A DNA stretch of 64,000 nt from Neobacillus sp. YX16 (GTDB lineage: Bacteria > Bacillota > Bacilli > Bacillales > Cytobacillaceae): contig NZ_CP126115.1 of NCBI RefSeq assembly GCF_030123505.1, positions 4,726,001 through 4,790,000 on the forward strand. The letters are read 5' to 3'. This document shows, piece by piece, positions 26,097 through 36,418 of this stretch (its first letter is position 1; every line of letters starts with the position of its first letter). The position numbers and the translations under genes were made by a program. Below the pieces are notes generated by a model. The model was not told the origin of the DNA. It worked only from the letters and a program-made list of their open reading frames with translations, and searched no databases.

Positions 26097-27383
26097 TTAT
26101 TTTAGTTTTGAAAAAGCTATTTCTACTGCTTTAATGGTCTTTTCGATGTCTTCATCTGTATGAGCAGTTGATAAGAACAATCCTTCGAATTGAGATGGCG
26201 GCAGGAATACTCCTTGTTCAGCCATTTCGCGATAATACTGAGCAAAAAATTCTAAGTTAGAGGTTTTTGCTGTTTCATAGTTAATTACATTTTCTTTAGT
26301 AAAGAAGAAACCAATCATGGAACCTGCACGGTTGAAGGTTACCGGAATATCGTATTTTTCAGCCGCTGCTACAATTCCTTTTTCAAGTAAATCTCCCAAG
26401 CGTTTGAACTCTTCATAATGCTCTGGTGTTAACTGACTTAATGTCTCATAACCAGCAGTCATCGCGAGTGGATTTCCGGAAAGTGTTCCTGCTTGATAGA
26501 TAGGTCCGGCTGGAGCAATTTGACGCATGATTTCGGCTTTCCCGCCGTAAGCACCAACTGGCAGCCCGCCGCCAATTACTTTTCCAAGACAAGTGATATC
26601 AGGCATGATATTGAAATAGCCTTGTGCGCAATTGTAACCGACTCGGAAACCAGTCATCACTTCATCAAAAATCAGCAATGCTCCGTTATCAGTCGTAATC
26701 TCACGAAGACCTTCTAAGAATCCAGGAAGCGGCGGTACAAGTCCCATGTTCCCTGCAACCGGTTCAACGATAATACAAGCAATATCATCACCAAATTGTT
26801 CGAACGCGTATTTAACGCCTTCCAGGTCATTATAGGCTACTGTAATCGTGTTCTTAGCCACTCCTTCAGGCACACCAGGGCTGTCTGGTAATCCAAGTGT
26901 CGCAACACCAGATCCTGCTTTAATCAATAAGGAATCACCATGTCCATGGTAACAGCCTTCAAATTTTAAAATCATATTACGGCCTGTGTAGCCGCGTGCT
27001 AAGCGGAGCGCACTCATAGTCGCTTCTGTTCCGGATGATACCATCCTTACCACTTCAATCGATGGCACACGTTCAATCACAAGCTTAGCCAGTTCATTTT
27101 CCATTAAGGTCGGTGCCCCGTAGCTTGTACCAAGCTCAGCCACCTTTTTAATTCCCTCAACGACTCTGTCATTTGTATGGCCAAGGATGAGAGGTCCCCA
27201 AGATAAGACGTAATCAATATACTCATTGCCATCAATATCATAGATTTTTGAACCTTTTCCTCTTTCCATGAAAATCGGATCCATATTGACTGATTTAAAC
27301 GCACGTACCGGGCTGTTAACGCCGCCAGGCATCATGTTCTGAGCTTCTTTAAATGCTTCTACTGATTTTGTATATGAGCGCAT
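26097..27383 (-). CDS. hemL: Glutamate-1-semialdehyde 2,1-aminomutase
   Basis: A 428-residue PLP enzyme that converts glutamate-1-semialdehyde to 5-aminolevulinate. The PLP lysine lies in [36 protein letters not shown] and [10 protein letters not shown] are other signatures. ATG 27383 is preferred over an upstream in-frame start at 27437, since GAGGAAC precedes it and the extension would reach into hemB. Last gene of the hem operon. Confidence 0.97.
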   Translation of the reverse strand: MRSYTKSVEAFKEAQNMMPGGVNSPVRAFKSVNMDPIFMERGKGSKIYDIDGNEYIDYVLSWGPLILGHTNDRVVEGIKKVAELGTSYGAPTLMENELAKLVIERVPSIEVVRMVSSGTEATMSALRLARGYTGRNMILKFEGCYHGHGDSLLIKAGSGVATLGLPDSPGVPEGVAKNTITVAYNDLEGVKYAFEQFGDDIACIIVEPVAGNMGLVPPLPGFLEGLREITTDNGALLIFDEVMTGFRVGYNCAQGYFNIMPDITCLGKVIGGGLPVGAYGGKAEIMRQIAPAGPIYQAGTLSGNPLAMTAGYETLSQLTPEHYEEFKRLGDLLEKGIVAAAEKYDIPVTFNRAGSMIGFFFTKENVINYETAKTSNLEFFAQYYREMAEQGVFLPPSQFEGLFLSTAHTDEDIEKTIKAVEIAFSKLK

Positions 27384-27409
27384 TTTGAGTTCCTCTTTTC
27401 GAGTTGTAA

Positions 27410-28390
27410 TTATTTGTCTTCTTTTAACCAGCGGCATGCGTCTTTAGCAGCATAAGTAATAATAAGGTCTGCGCCTGCACGTTTGAAGGCGATTAACATT
27501 TCCATAACGGTTTGTTTCTCGTCAATCCAGCCGTTTGCTGCTGCTGCTTTAATCATCGAATATTCACCGCTTACGTTATAGGCAACAACAGGAAGATTGT
27601 AGTTATTTTTAACATCACGAACAATATCAAGGTAAGGCATACCTGGTTTCACGATTAAGAAATCTGCCCCTTCTGCTACATCGGATTCTGCTTCTCTGAA
27701 AGCCTCCATCCGGTTGGCAGGGTCCATTTGATAGGTTTTGCGGTCACCGAATTGTGGTGCACCTTCAGCAGCCTCACGGAAAGGTCCGTAAAAGGCAGAA
27801 GCATATTTAACTGCATAAGACATAATTGGTATTTCCTTAAAACCAGCTTCATCTAATCCTGCACGAATGGCTGCCACAAAGCCGTCCATCATATTCGATG
27901 GAGCAATAATATCAGCACCAGCTTCGGCTTGAGCGATTGCTGTTTTTACCAATAATTCAAGAGATGGATCATTTAAGATTTGATCGCCTTCCACCATTCC
28001 GCAGTGGCCATGGCTGGTATATTCGCACAAGCAAGTATCCGCGACAACAATCATTTCTGGGTAATGCTCTTTTATGTAACGAGTGGCCACTTGGATAATG
28101 CCGTGGTCATGAAACGCTTGTGTACCACATTCGTCTTTTGTGGCTGGTATTCCGAATAATAAAACGGATTTAATTCCATGTTCAACGATATCATCCATTT
28201 CAGCTTTTAGATTGTCCATTGAAACTTGGAATACACCTGGCATAGAAGATACTTCTCTGCGGATGTTTTCACCTTCATAAATAAATAATGGATAGATGAA
28301 ATCCTCTGGTCGTAAGTGGTTTTCTCGGACAAGTGCACGCATATTCACACTTGAACGTAATCGGCGATGACGTGAAAATTGAAGTTCCAT
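27410..28390 (-). CDS. hemB: Delta-aminolevulinic acid dehydratase (porphobilinogen synthase)
   Basis: A 326-residue enzyme condensing two 5-aminolevulinates into porphobilinogen. The two Schiff-base lysines lie in [16 protein letters not shown] and [12 protein letters not shown]. The cysteine cluster [12 protein letters not shown] marks a zinc-dependent type. GGGGGT precedes ATG 28390. Between it and hemD lies a 217-nt gap filled by an R1 repeat, unusual for this operon. Confidence 0.97.
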   Translation of the reverse strand: MELQFSRHRRLRSSVNMRALVRENHLRPEDFIYPLFIYEGENIRREVSSMPGVFQVSMDNLKAEMDDIVEHGIKSVLLFGIPATKDECGTQAFHDHGIIQVATRYIKEHYPEMIVVADTCLCEYTSHGHCGMVEGDQILNDPSLELLVKTAIAQAEAGADIIAPSNMMDGFVAAIRAGLDEAGFKEIPIMSYAVKYASAFYGPFREAAEGAPQFGDRKTYQMDPANRMEAFREAESDVAEGADFLIVKPGMPYLDIVRDVKNNYNLPVVAYNVSGEYSMIKAAAANGWIDEKQTVMEMLIAFKRAGADLIITYAAKDACRWLKEDK

Positions 28391-28422
28391 TTCTTTTTAC
28401 CCCCAAATTTTTTTCATAGGTT

Positions 28423-28584
28423 GCTGTGTAATCATAGTCTGTTGATTTCCACTCCAGGCACTTCGCTTTCCGCGGGCGTTGCGGCGAGCCTCCTCGGCGC
28501 TAGCGCCTGTGGGGTCTCACCTGCTCCGTACTCCCGCAGGAGTCTTCGTGCCTTCCGTTCCAATCAACGAGTTCACAAGCACAG
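28423..28584 (-). repeat. R1 repeat element, copy 1 (inside the hem operon)
   Basis: This 162-nt GC-rich palindromic element has decayed ends (GCTGTGTAA at the left, CACAAGCACAG at the right) around a conserved body, GCACTTCGCTTTCCGCGGGC and GGCGAGCCTCCTCGGCGCTA as read on the plus strand. It is in reverse orientation to copies 2 and 3. It fills the hemD-hemB gap and must be transcribed with the operon. Short ORFs called across it are not real genes. Confidence 0.85.
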
Positions 28585-28606
28585 ACTTTTCTCCACTTAG
28601 AAAATC

Positions 28607-29380
28607 TCATTTTTCTAAGTATTCAATTGTACTTTTTACCATTTCTTTTACGGTGTATTCTGTTGGTGAGACGTGGACTGGCAATCCAAAGGCTCGTAGT
28701 TTTTTCTCTGTAACTGGACCAATACAGCTTATCACACATCTTTCAATATGTTTCTCAAGTTGGTACTCTTTCACGACACTCATAAAATGATTAACCGTGG
28801 ACGGACTAGTAAACATTAAGATATCAATTTCATCTTCAGCAAGCACTTTAGCCAGTTTCATCCTGCTATCCTCTGGCATGTAAGTTTCATAAATAACGAT
28901 TTCATCGACGAGGACGCCATGGTTACTGAGAGATGCAGAGATATACTCTCGAGCCAGATTTCCCTTTGGAATCAGTACTTTCGACCCACTAGGAACAATC
29001 GGTAAAAACTCGTCTGTAAATACCTCCGTCACATAAGCCGACGGTACAAACTCTGCTTTTAACCCTTTTTCCTGCAATACCTCTTCCGTTTTCTTTCCTA
29101 TCACAGCAATTCTCGGAAATGATTTATACTCTTCCTTTTTATAAAAAGAGAAGAAAGTTTCCACAGTGACATTGCTAGTAAAAACAATCCAGTCATATGT
29201 ATCAATCTCATTCATAGCATTTTGCAGCCGCTGAGTGAGTTCAATAGGGCGAAATGCAATAAGAGGGATTTCGATTGAAATCCCTCCATACTTTTCGACA
29301 AGTTGTGAAAAGGATTTTGCCTGGCCTGCTCCGCGGGGAACAAGGACCTTTTTGTCTAACAAACCTAATGGTTCTAGCAT
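28607..29380 (-). CDS. hemD: Uroporphyrinogen-III synthase
   Basis: A 257-residue two-domain alpha/beta protein that closes and isomerises hydroxymethylbilane to uroporphyrinogen III. Sequence conservation is low in the family; the blocks [15 protein letters not shown] and [14 protein letters not shown] are the typical paired strands. The start (ATG 29380) overlaps the hemC stop by 7 nt. Identification rests on these blocks plus operon position. Confidence 0.94.
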   Translation of the reverse strand: MLEPLGLLDKKVLVPRGAGQAKSFSQLVEKYGGISIEIPLIAFRPIELTQRLQNAMNEIDTYDWIVFTSNVTVETFFSFYKKEEYKSFPRIAVIGKKTEEVLQEKGLKAEFVPSAYVTEVFTDEFLPIVPSGSKVLIPKGNLAREYISASLSNHGVLVDEIVIYETYMPEDSRMKLAKVLAEDEIDILMFTSPSTVNHFMSVVKEYQLEKHIERCVISCIGPVTEKKLRAFGLPVHVSPTEYTVKEMVKSTIEYLEK

Positions 29381-30312
29381 TGACCTTCGAGCTCCCGTTT
29401 AACCCGATCAATCAGGTCCTTAGCTCCTTTTTCGATTAATAGGTCAGCTGCTTGAATACCAAGCTCTTCTGGGTTCGTTCCTCTAACTTCCTCTTTGAAG
29501 ATTTCTTGGCCTTCTGGAGAACCAACTAAAACGGTTAGAACAATTTCATCATTATCAGCAGCAGTAGCGAATCCAGCAATCGGCACCTGACAGCCGCCTT
29601 CCATTTTATGAAGGAAAGCACGTTCCGCTTTAACCGCTCTTTCTGTCTTTTTACAAGTGAATTTTTCAAACAGTTCAAGAAGCTCTTTATCATCTTCACG
29701 GCATTCAATCGATAATGCCCCTTGGCCAACGGCAGGTACACAAATGTCTGCATCGATAAATTCAGTGACAGTGTCCGTTGTCCAGCCAAGACGAGAAAGT
29801 CCTGCTGCCGCTAGGATGATAGCGTCATATTCTTCATCTTGAAGCTTTTGTAATCTCGTATCAACATTTCCGCGAATCCATTTAATTTCTAAATCAGGGC
29901 GCTCCGCTAAAATCTGGGCGCTCCGGCGAAGACTGCTCGTCCCGATAATCGCACCTGGCTTTAAATCCTTTAATTTAACATGGTCTCTTGAAATCAAGGC
30001 ATCACGGTGGTCCTCACGGAAAGGAATACAGCCGATTGTAAGTCCCTCTGGAAGAATAGCTGGCATGTCCTTCATACTATGTACCGCCATATCAATTTCT
30101 TTATCCAGCATGGCTTGCTCAATTTCCTTAACAAACAAACCTTTTCCGCCGACTTTTGAAAGGGTTACATCTTGAATCTTATCCCCTTTGGTTACAATTT
30201 CTTTTACTTCAAATTCAAAAGGTCCTCCGAGCTTCTTAAGCTGTTCGATTACCCAATTTGTCTGTGTTAGTGCCAATTTGCTTCGTCTAGAACCTACGAT
30301 AATTTTACGCAT
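29374..30312 (-). CDS. hemC: Porphobilinogen deaminase (hydroxymethylbilane synthase)
   Basis: A 312-residue enzyme joining four porphobilinogens. It begins [20 protein letters not shown]. The dipyrromethane cofactor cysteine is in [12 protein letters not shown], and the [11 protein letters not shown] and HSMKDMP motifs are intact. It is preceded by hemX (12-nt gap) and overlaps hemD. Confidence 0.98.
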   Translation of the reverse strand: MRKIIVGSRRSKLALTQTNWVIEQLKKLGGPFEFEVKEIVTKGDKIQDVTLSKVGGKGLFVKEIEQAMLDKEIDMAVHSMKDMPAILPEGLTIGCIPFREDHRDALISRDHVKLKDLKPGAIIGTSSLRRSAQILAERPDLEIKWIRGNVDTRLQKLQDEEYDAIILAAAGLSRLGWTTDTVTEFIDADICVPAVGQGALSIECREDDKELLELFEKFTCKKTERAVKAERAFLHKMEGGCQVPIAGFATAADNDEIVLTVLVGSPEGQEIFKEEVRGTNPEELGIQAADLLIEKGAKDLIDRVKRELEGQC

Positions 30313-30324
30313 GATTGCCTCCTG

Positions 30325-31158
30325 TTAAGAATACCAAAAATGAAATGATGATAATTGTCCAAATAGGAAAAAGTTAATTAATACAACTAAAAAAGAACCG
30401 ACATTCCAAAGGGCTAATTGTCTGCCTGACATGTTTTTAACGATACGCAGGTACAAATAGATGCTGTATCCGGTTAATAGAAGAAATGAACCAATAATTT
30501 TCATGTCGTACCATGGCATTCCTGGAACCTTTAAAATGGCCCATTGTAAGCCAAGGATTAAACTTAATAACAGCATAGGAACCCCAATAACTACTAAAAT
30601 ATAAGAGGTTTGTTCCAGCTTGCTTAAATCTGCTAGTCTCAAAAGTCTTTTGCCCCACTTTTTCCTTTTCAACAAATCATATTGAATGAGATAGAGTAGT
30701 GAAAGGACAAAGGACAAGGAGAATGCCCCATAAGATAGAATGGCCATTGTAATATGTATAAGCAGGAGCTCGGACATAAGCTGATTGCTTATGACATGCG
30801 AATCATATTGAATCGGAGCAAAAGTATGAATCGCGATAACAATAAAGCCAAGTATATTTGTAAAGAAGACGATAAAATCGACCTTAAGCAGCCGATTTAT
30901 TCCAAGCGACAGGGTTACCAATACCCAGGCATAAAAATATAAGCCTTCAAATATCGTTAACGCTGGAAACCTCCCTGTTTTTAACATATAGGAAGTTAAG
31001 AATATCGTTTGTAAAACCCATACAAACGCAAGTAACCAGAAGGCGATTCGGTTTGCCTTCCGGTTATGGTGAATGAAATCGAAAAAATATAACAACACAC
31101 TGAAGGCATATAGGACTACTGTCAATTCTTGCAGCCTCGTCATATGGAAGTCAAACAT
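30325..31158 (-). CDS. hemX: HemX, cytochrome c assembly-type membrane protein
   Basis: A 277-residue polytopic protein with about eight membrane segments, of the CcmC/CcsA-like cytochrome c assembly family. In B. subtilis HemX lies between hemA and hemC and lowers the level of HemA; whether it handles heme is not settled. The C-terminal ILKVPGMPWYDMKIIGSFLL block is typical. It is 12 nt from both neighbours, hemA and hemC. Confidence 0.93.
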   Translation of the reverse strand: MFDFHMTRLQELTVVLYAFSVLLYFFDFIHHNRKANRIAFWLLAFVWVLQTIFLTSYMLKTGRFPALTIFEGLYFYAWVLVTLSLGINRLLKVDFIVFFTNILGFIVIAIHTFAPIQYDSHVISNQLMSELLLIHITMAILSYGAFSLSFVLSLLYLIQYDLLKRKKWGKRLLRLADLSKLEQTSYILVVIGVPMLLLSLILGLQWAILKVPGMPWYDMKIIGSFLLLTGYSIYLYLRIVKNMSGRQLALWNVGSFLVVLINFFLFGQLSSFHFWYS

Positions 31159-31170
31159 AATTAGTACCTC

Positions 31171-32511
31171 TTATGACTGAAAGGAAGCCTGCGGTACATG
31201 AACCATTGCATCTTTGGTTTCGGCTGCTTTCGTTTGTTTTTCAACAAGCTCTTCAATCCTAAATATTTTCATAAATAAGTCCAAAGCCTCATCAGCATCT
31301 GGACGAGCAGCCAATTCTTTTGCTTGTAAGATAGGATCTTTTAATAGCTGGTTGATAATACTCTTGGTATGTTTATTTAATACTTTTCGATCACGATCTG
31401 ATAAATTAGGGAGCTTGCGTTCAATACTTACCATTGTTTCAGCTTGAATGGCAAGCGCCTTATCTCTAAGAGCCGAGATAACAGGAACAACACCCAATAG
31501 TCCTAGCCATTGCTTGAAATCAACGATTTCCTTTTCAATCATCAGCATAATGACTTGTGCCGCTTTCTTACGCTCCTGAAGGTTTGCCTCAACAATTCCC
31601 TCTAAATCATCGATATCATATAAAAATACACTTTCAAGCTCAGCAATTCTTGGATCCAAGTCACGTGGAACGGCAATATCCACCATAAATAATGGCTTAC
31701 CCTTACGCTTTTTCTCGACTTTTTCCATCATTGTTTTGGTAATGACAAAATCCTTTGCACCTGTAGAGCTGATAAGGATATCTGCATCAATCAATGATTT
31801 TTGTAGTTCTTCAACTGTTTTAGCCTCGCCGGTAAATCGGTTTGCAAGAACTTTAGCTTTTTCATACGTACGATTAATCACGGTAACTTTCCTAACACCA
31901 TTACCATGGAGATTTTGGGCTGCCAGCTCGCCCATTTTCCCTGCACCAAAAATTAAAACATGCTTACTCTCAAGGGAACCGAAGATTTTCTTTGCTAGTT
32001 CCACTGCAGCATAGCTGACAGAGACCGCATTTGCGCCAATATCCGTTTCAGCATGTCCACGCTTCGCTAAAGTAATGGCCTGTTTAAATAGTTGGTTGAA
32101 GACTGTACCCGTTGTGCCTAGTTCTTGAGCTAACATAAAGCTCGTACGAACCTGCCCTAATATTTGAGTTTCCCCTAAAACCATGGAATGAAGACCGCAA
32201 GCCACCTTAAATAAATGCTCAATGGCACCATCTTCCTCATAAACAAATAGAAAAGGTGAAAACTCAGATTGTTCAATTCCGAACCATTCAGATAAAAATT
32301 CTTTAATATAATAGCGGCCAGTATGCAACTGATCTACAACCGCATAAATTTCTGTACGATTGCAAGTGGATACGATTATATTTTCTAGGATGCTTTTTTT
32401 CGTGTTTAATTTTTTGATCGCATCCCCTAGGTCGGATTCGTTAAATGTCAACCGCTCACGGATTTCCACAGGGGCAGTTTTATAGTTTAATCCTATCACT
32501 ACAATATGCAT
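31171..32511 (-). CDS. hemA: Glutamyl-tRNA reductase
   Basis: A 446-residue NADPH enzyme catalysing the first committed step of heme synthesis from Glu-tRNA. The catalytic Cys is in [12 protein letters not shown], and [11 protein letters not shown] and the NADPH loop [14 protein letters not shown] are present. First gene of hemAXCDBL. Upstream on the minus strand is an extended -10 TGTTATAAT (core 32577-32572) without a good -35. Confidence 0.98.
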   Translation of the reverse strand: MHIVVIGLNYKTAPVEIRERLTFNESDLGDAIKKLNTKKSILENIIVSTCNRTEIYAVVDQLHTGRYYIKEFLSEWFGIEQSEFSPFLFVYEEDGAIEHLFKVACGLHSMVLGETQILGQVRTSFMLAQELGTTGTVFNQLFKQAITLAKRGHAETDIGANAVSVSYAAVELAKKIFGSLESKHVLIFGAGKMGELAAQNLHGNGVRKVTVINRTYEKAKVLANRFTGEAKTVEELQKSLIDADILISSTGAKDFVITKTMMEKVEKKRKGKPLFMVDIAVPRDLDPRIAELESVFLYDIDDLEGIVEANLQERKKAAQVIMLMIEKEIVDFKQWLGLLGVVPVISALRDKALAIQAETMVSIERKLPNLSDRDRKVLNKHTKSIINQLLKDPILQAKELAARPDADEALDLFMKIFRIEELVEKQTKAAETKDAMVHVPQASFQS

Positions 32512-32641
32512 TTTGTAACAACACCCCCAATAAGTAATACAAGAACTACTAATACATTATTAACTAGTCTGATTATAACACGGGTTTTTTCAACATTTAC
32601 CCGAAAAATGTGAACAGAAAACGAAACTATATGTTAATATA

Positions 32642-32672
32642 AAAAGCGGAAGCGCCTAGCGCTAGGCTAGCC
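32642..32672. repeat. R2 repeat fragment
   Basis: The segment AAAAGCGGAAGCGCCTAGCG matches the outer end of R2 elements found complete elsewhere in the window (best at the 50270 end) and can fold on itself through AGCGCCTAGCGCTAGGC. It lies in the 266-nt gap between divergent hemA and the ysxD-like gene. Confidence 0.6.
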
Positions 32673-32777
32673 TAATAAATAGGAAAAAAGTTAAGTAATA
32701 AATAAATATATCATCTTATGTACAGTACCAAAAAAAAGAAAGTTATTCAAGTATACCTTACTGGAAGTGGTGTTAAA

Positions 32778-33266
32778 ATGAAGAATCAGCGCATTTTCCC
32801 AGGAATCATTCTTATAGGCTTTGGAGCCTATCTTTTCCTGCAACAGTCTGGATTTACGGCTCTACAGACATTGTATTCATGGCCGACACTTCTTATTATC
32901 GTTGGCGTGGCTTTTTTAGGACAGGGATATTCTGCAAAGGATCATGAAGCCCTTCTACCAGGAGTCATCCTTTTAGGTTTCGGCCTTCATTATCATTTTG
33001 CTGGCAAGATTTTATTCTGGCCCAACAACACCATAGGGATGCTTGTATTGTTTATTTCAATTGGCTTCTTTCTTCGTTTTCAAAAAACAAATAATGGTTT
33101 GTTTCAAGCCTTTCTCTTTTTAGTATTGGCATTATTGCTATTATTTTACGATAAAGTTTCAGAATATCTCGGATTACTTCAAAACGGCCTAGGTTTTGTG
33201 TGGAAATTTTGGCCTGGCATTATTATTCTGGTTGGAATCTACTTTCTTTTTAGGAAGAAAAAATAA
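32778..33266 (+). CDS. ysxD: YsxD-like small polytopic membrane protein
   Basis: A 162-residue protein with about five to six hydrophobic segments; the blocks FPGIILIGFGAYLFLQQSG and WPGIIILVGIYFLFRKKK resemble LiaI/LiaF-type or DUF5668 membrane repeats. ATG 32778 is favoured since the in-frame extension from 32718 is basic and non-homologous in character; the ribosome site (GGAAGTGGTG) is mediocre. Position between hemA and ysxC corresponds to B. subtilis ysxD. Function unknown. Confidence 0.75.
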   Translation: MKNQRIFPGIILIGFGAYLFLQQSGFTALQTLYSWPTLLIIVGVAFLGQGYSAKDHEALLPGVILLGFGLHYHFAGKILFWPNNTIGMLVLFISIGFFLRFQKTNNGLFQAFLFLVLALLLLFYDKVSEYLGLLQNGLGFVWKFWPGIIILVGIYFLFRKKK

Positions 33267-33294
33267 ACGTCAGGCAGCAAGCCTGACGTTTATT
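33262..33294. terminator. Bidirectional terminator between ysxD-like gene and ysxC
   Basis: A perfect 14-bp stem AATAAACGTCAGGC/GCCTGACGTTTATT (33262-33275 with 33281-33294) with a 5-nt loop has A runs on the left and T-rich sequence on the right. It contains the stop codon of the plus-strand gene and abuts the stop of ysxC. Confidence 0.88.
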
Positions 33295-33295
33295 C

Positions 33296-33877
33296 TTACA
33301 TAAAACTCTGCAAAATGGACCATGCTTTATCTTTTCCTTCACCTGTTTCCGATGAGAAAAGAATGATTTGGTCATTTTCATCTAAATCCAGTGTTTCTTT
33401 TGTGACCTTTAAATACTTCTGCCACTTTCCTCTTGGAATTTTATCTGCTTTCGTCGCAATGACAACGCACGGGATATCATAATGCTTGAGGAAATTATAC
33501 ATCATAATATCATCCTGTGTTGGCGGATGGCGTAAGTCGACGATTAAAACTACCGCTCTTAATTGCTCACGCGATGTAATATACGTTTCAATCATTTTCC
33601 CCCAAGCTGCCCGCTCCGATTTGGATACTTTCGCATATCCATAACCAGGAACATCGACAAAGTGAAGGATTTCGTTAATAAGGTAAAAATTCAGGGTTTG
33701 CGTTTTACCAGGCTTAGAAGAAATTCTAGCTAACCCTTTTCGGTTAAGCATTTTATTGATAAAGGAAGACTTACCCACATTAGAGCGTCCTGCTAATGCG
33801 AATTCTGGCAAGTCTGTTTCTGGGTACTGCGCTGGCCTTACGGCACTGATGACGATATCGGAACTAACTACTTTCAT
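33296..33877 (-). CDS. ysxC: Ribosome biogenesis GTPase YsxC/EngB
   Basis: A 193-residue TRAFAC GTPase needed for 50S subunit assembly. G1 is [13 protein letters not shown]3 DVPGYGYA, G4 ATKADK and G5 SSETGEG. Its ATG overlaps the lonA stop (ATGA), as in B. subtilis, so it is translated with lonA. Confidence 0.97.
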   Translation of the reverse strand: MKVVSSDIVISAVRPAQYPETDLPEFALAGRSNVGKSSFINKMLNRKGLARISSKPGKTQTLNFYLINEILHFVDVPGYGYAKVSKSERAAWGKMIETYITSREQLRAVVLIVDLRHPPTQDDIMMYNFLKHYDIPCVVIATKADKIPRGKWQKYLKVTKETLDLDENDQIILFSSETGEGKDKAWSILQSFM

Positions 33878-36201
33878 TTCAATCCACCTTCTACGAGTGC
33901 ATGCCTTAATACTTCATCGACATGCGAAACAAGCACAAACTCTATTTCATTTCTAACACTTTCAGGGATGTCATCGATATCCATTTCATTATCCTTCGGA
34001 AGGATGACCTTTGTTAACCCTGCTCTATGGGCACTTAGTGTTTTTTCTTTTAAACCGCCAATTGGAAGTACGCGTCCTCTTAGCGTAATTTCTCCTGTCA
34101 TTCCCACTTCTCGGCGAATTGCTCTGCCTGTTAGCGCAGATACAAGTGCAGTCGCCATTGTAATTCCTGCAGATGGACCATCCTTCGGTACAGCACCTTC
34201 TGGAACATGAATGTGAACATCATATTTTTCATGGAAATCTTCTTCAATTCCAAGCTCACCGGCTTTAGAACGGATATAACTAAAAGCAGCCTGAGCGGAT
34301 TCTTTCATCACGTCGCCTAGTTTTCCTGTTAACACCAGTCTTCCTTTACCAGGAGATAAAGAAACTTCGATTTGAAGTGTATCTCCACCGACAGTTGTAT
34401 AGGCTAGTCCAGTGGCCACCCCAACTTGATCCTCTGTCTCCGCTTGACCATAGCGGAATTTTGGTTTGCCTAGGAACTCCTCGACATTCTTTTCCGTTAC
34501 GATGACTCGCTTTTTCTCACCTGAAACCACGATTTTCGCTGTCTTTCGGCAGATGGTGGCCATTTGCCGTTCAAGGCTCCGGACCCCTGCTTCACGGGTA
34601 TAATACCTGACTGCCTTAAGAATCGCATCATCACGGACTTGAAGGATTCCTTTTGTAAGTCCATTTTCTTTTATTTGCTTCGGCAGCAAATGATCTCTTG
34701 TGATATGAACTTTTTCGATTTCCGTATAACCAGCAATGGTGATAATTTCCATTCTGTCTAATAGCGGACCTGGAATTGTTGATAGGTTATTAGCAGTTGC
34801 TATAAACATGACTTTGGAAAGGTCATAAGTCTCTTCGATATAATGATCACTGAAATTATGGTTTTGTTCCGGATCCAATACCTCGAGCATCGCGGAGGAT
34901 GGATCGCCCCGGAAGTCGCTTGACATCTTATCAATCTCATCTAACAAAAAGACTGGATTAATCGTGCCAGCTTTTTTCATTCCCTGGATAATTCGACCAG
35001 GCATCGCTCCTACATATGTTCTACGATGACCGCGAATTTCAGACTCATCACGAACCCCGCCTAGGGACACACGGACAAAGTTACGATTTAATGAATTGGC
35101 AATGGAGCGTGCTAAGCTTGTTTTACCAACTCCTGGAGGTCCAGCAAGACAAAGGATTGGACCTTTTAAGGAATTCGTCAGTTTTTGAACGGATAAAAAC
35201 TCCAAGACACGTTCCTTCACTTTTTCAAGTCCAAAATGGTCCTGATTGAGAATTTTTTCGGCACGAAGAATATCAATATCATCATTTGTCTTCTTCGACC
35301 ACGGAATCGTAATCAGCCATTCAATATAGTTTCGAATCACTGCACTTTCAGCTGAACTTGACGGTACTTTTTCATAGCGGTCAAGTTCTTTCATTGCCGT
35401 CTTCAGTACATGCTCAGGCATTCCCGCTTTGTTTATTTTTTCCGTAAGTTCGGCGATTTCACCTGTCTTTCCTTCTTTATCGCCTAATTCCTTCTGAATT
35501 GCCTTCATTTGCTCACGCAGGTAATATTCCTTTTGCGTTCTTTCCATGGAACGTTTTACACGCTGCCCAATCTTCTTTTCAAGATTTAGCACTTCTTTTT
35601 CATTCTGAATCGTATCGATAACCATATTCATACGGGCCTTTACATCGATTGTTTCAAGAATTTCTTGTTTTTCCTTCAGCTTGATTGGTAAATGGGAAGA
35701 GATGATATCTGCCATTCTTCCTGGTTCTTCAATATCTACAACTGAGGCATAGGTTTCAGCTGAGATTTTTTTAGATAACTTTATGTATTGCTCGAAATAC
35801 TCAAGCATTGTTCTCATTAATGCCTGATCTTCAACATCCTTCGTTGTAGACTCCTCATATGTCACAATGCTGACAGCATAATATTCTTCCTCATCATGAA
35901 AGGATTCAATTCTTGCTCGGTTCAGCCCCTCAACCAATACCCTGATGGTGCCATTCGGGAGCTTTAGCATTTGTTTAACCTTTGTTAAGGTCCCAATTTG
36001 GTATAAATCCTCTTCAGAGGGATCGTCTATTGCAATATCCTTTTGTGTGGTTAAAAAAATTAAATGGTCATCTACCATCGCTTTTTCAAGAGCTTCAACC
36101 GATCTTTCACGTCCAACATCTAAATGAAGGACCATAGTCGGATATACAAGCAACCCTCGAAGCGGCAGGAGGGGGACGATCAATTCTCTATCTTTCGCCA
36201 T
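33874..36201 (-). CDS. lonA: ATP-dependent protease LonA
   Basis: A 775-residue AAA+ protease: N-terminal substrate domain (about 1-200), coiled coil, AAA+ module with Walker [16 protein letters not shown] (near 355) and Walker [10 protein letters not shown], and a C-terminal protease domain with the Ser in [12 protein letters not shown] and Lys in [17 protein letters not shown] 36201 is used rather than the in-frame 36219 because GGAGGTG lies just upstream. It degrades damaged and regulatory proteins. Confidence 0.97.
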   Translation of the reverse strand: MAKDRELIVPLLPLRGLLVYPTMVLHLDVGRERSVEALEKAMVDDHLIFLTTQKDIAIDDPSEEDLYQIGTLTKVKQMLKLPNGTIRVLVEGLNRARIESFHDEEEYYAVSIVTYEESTTKDVEDQALMRTMLEYFEQYIKLSKKISAETYASVVDIEEPGRMADIISSHLPIKLKEKQEILETIDVKARMNMVIDTIQNEKEVLNLEKKIGQRVKRSMERTQKEYYLREQMKAIQKELGDKEGKTGEIAELTEKINKAGMPEHVLKTAMKELDRYEKVPSSSAESAVIRNYIEWLITIPWSKKTNDDIDILRAEKILNQDHFGLEKVKERVLEFLSVQKLTNSLKGPILCLAGPPGVGKTSLARSIANSLNRNFVRVSLGGVRDESEIRGHRRTYVGAMPGRIIQGMKKAGTINPVFLLDEIDKMSSDFRGDPSSAMLEVLDPEQNHNFSDHYIEETYDLSKVMFIATANNLSTIPGPLLDRMEIITIAGYTEIEKVHITRDHLLPKQIKENGLTKGILQVRDDAILKAVRYYTREAGVRSLERQMATICRKTAKIVVSGEKKRVIVTEKNVEEFLGKPKFRYGQAETEDQVGVATGLAYTTVGGDTLQIEVSLSPGKGRLVLTGKLGDVMKESAQAAFSYIRSKAGELGIEEDFHEKYDVHIHVPEGAVPKDGPSAGITMATALVSALTGRAIRREVGMTGEITLRGRVLPIGGLKEKTLSAHRAGLTKVILPKDNEMDIDDIPESVRNEIEFVLVSHVDEVLRHALVEGGLK

Positions 36202-36381
36202 TAAATTGCACCTCCACATGCATAAATCAATCTTTCCCGCTTTAATAGCAGAAATCGTCTTTGTACAATTCTATCTCATTTGCAAATATGTGTCTAATAT
36301 TACGGAAGTGACAGAAATAAGTTTGTCAATATATTATTAATTTTCCCCAAGGAGGAGGATTTCTTTCGTCCTTTGCTAATA

Positions 36382-36413
36382 AAAAACACTTCGGTTAGGA
36401 CAACCGAAGTGTT
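36382..36413 (-). terminator. Terminator of lonB
   Basis: A perfect 12-bp stem AACACTTCGGTT/AACCGAAGTGTT (36385-36396 with 36402-36413) is followed on the minus strand by TTATTAG after the closing AA/TT pairs. It lies 6 nt beyond the lonB stop. Confidence 0.85.
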
Positions 36414-36418
36414 ATCTG

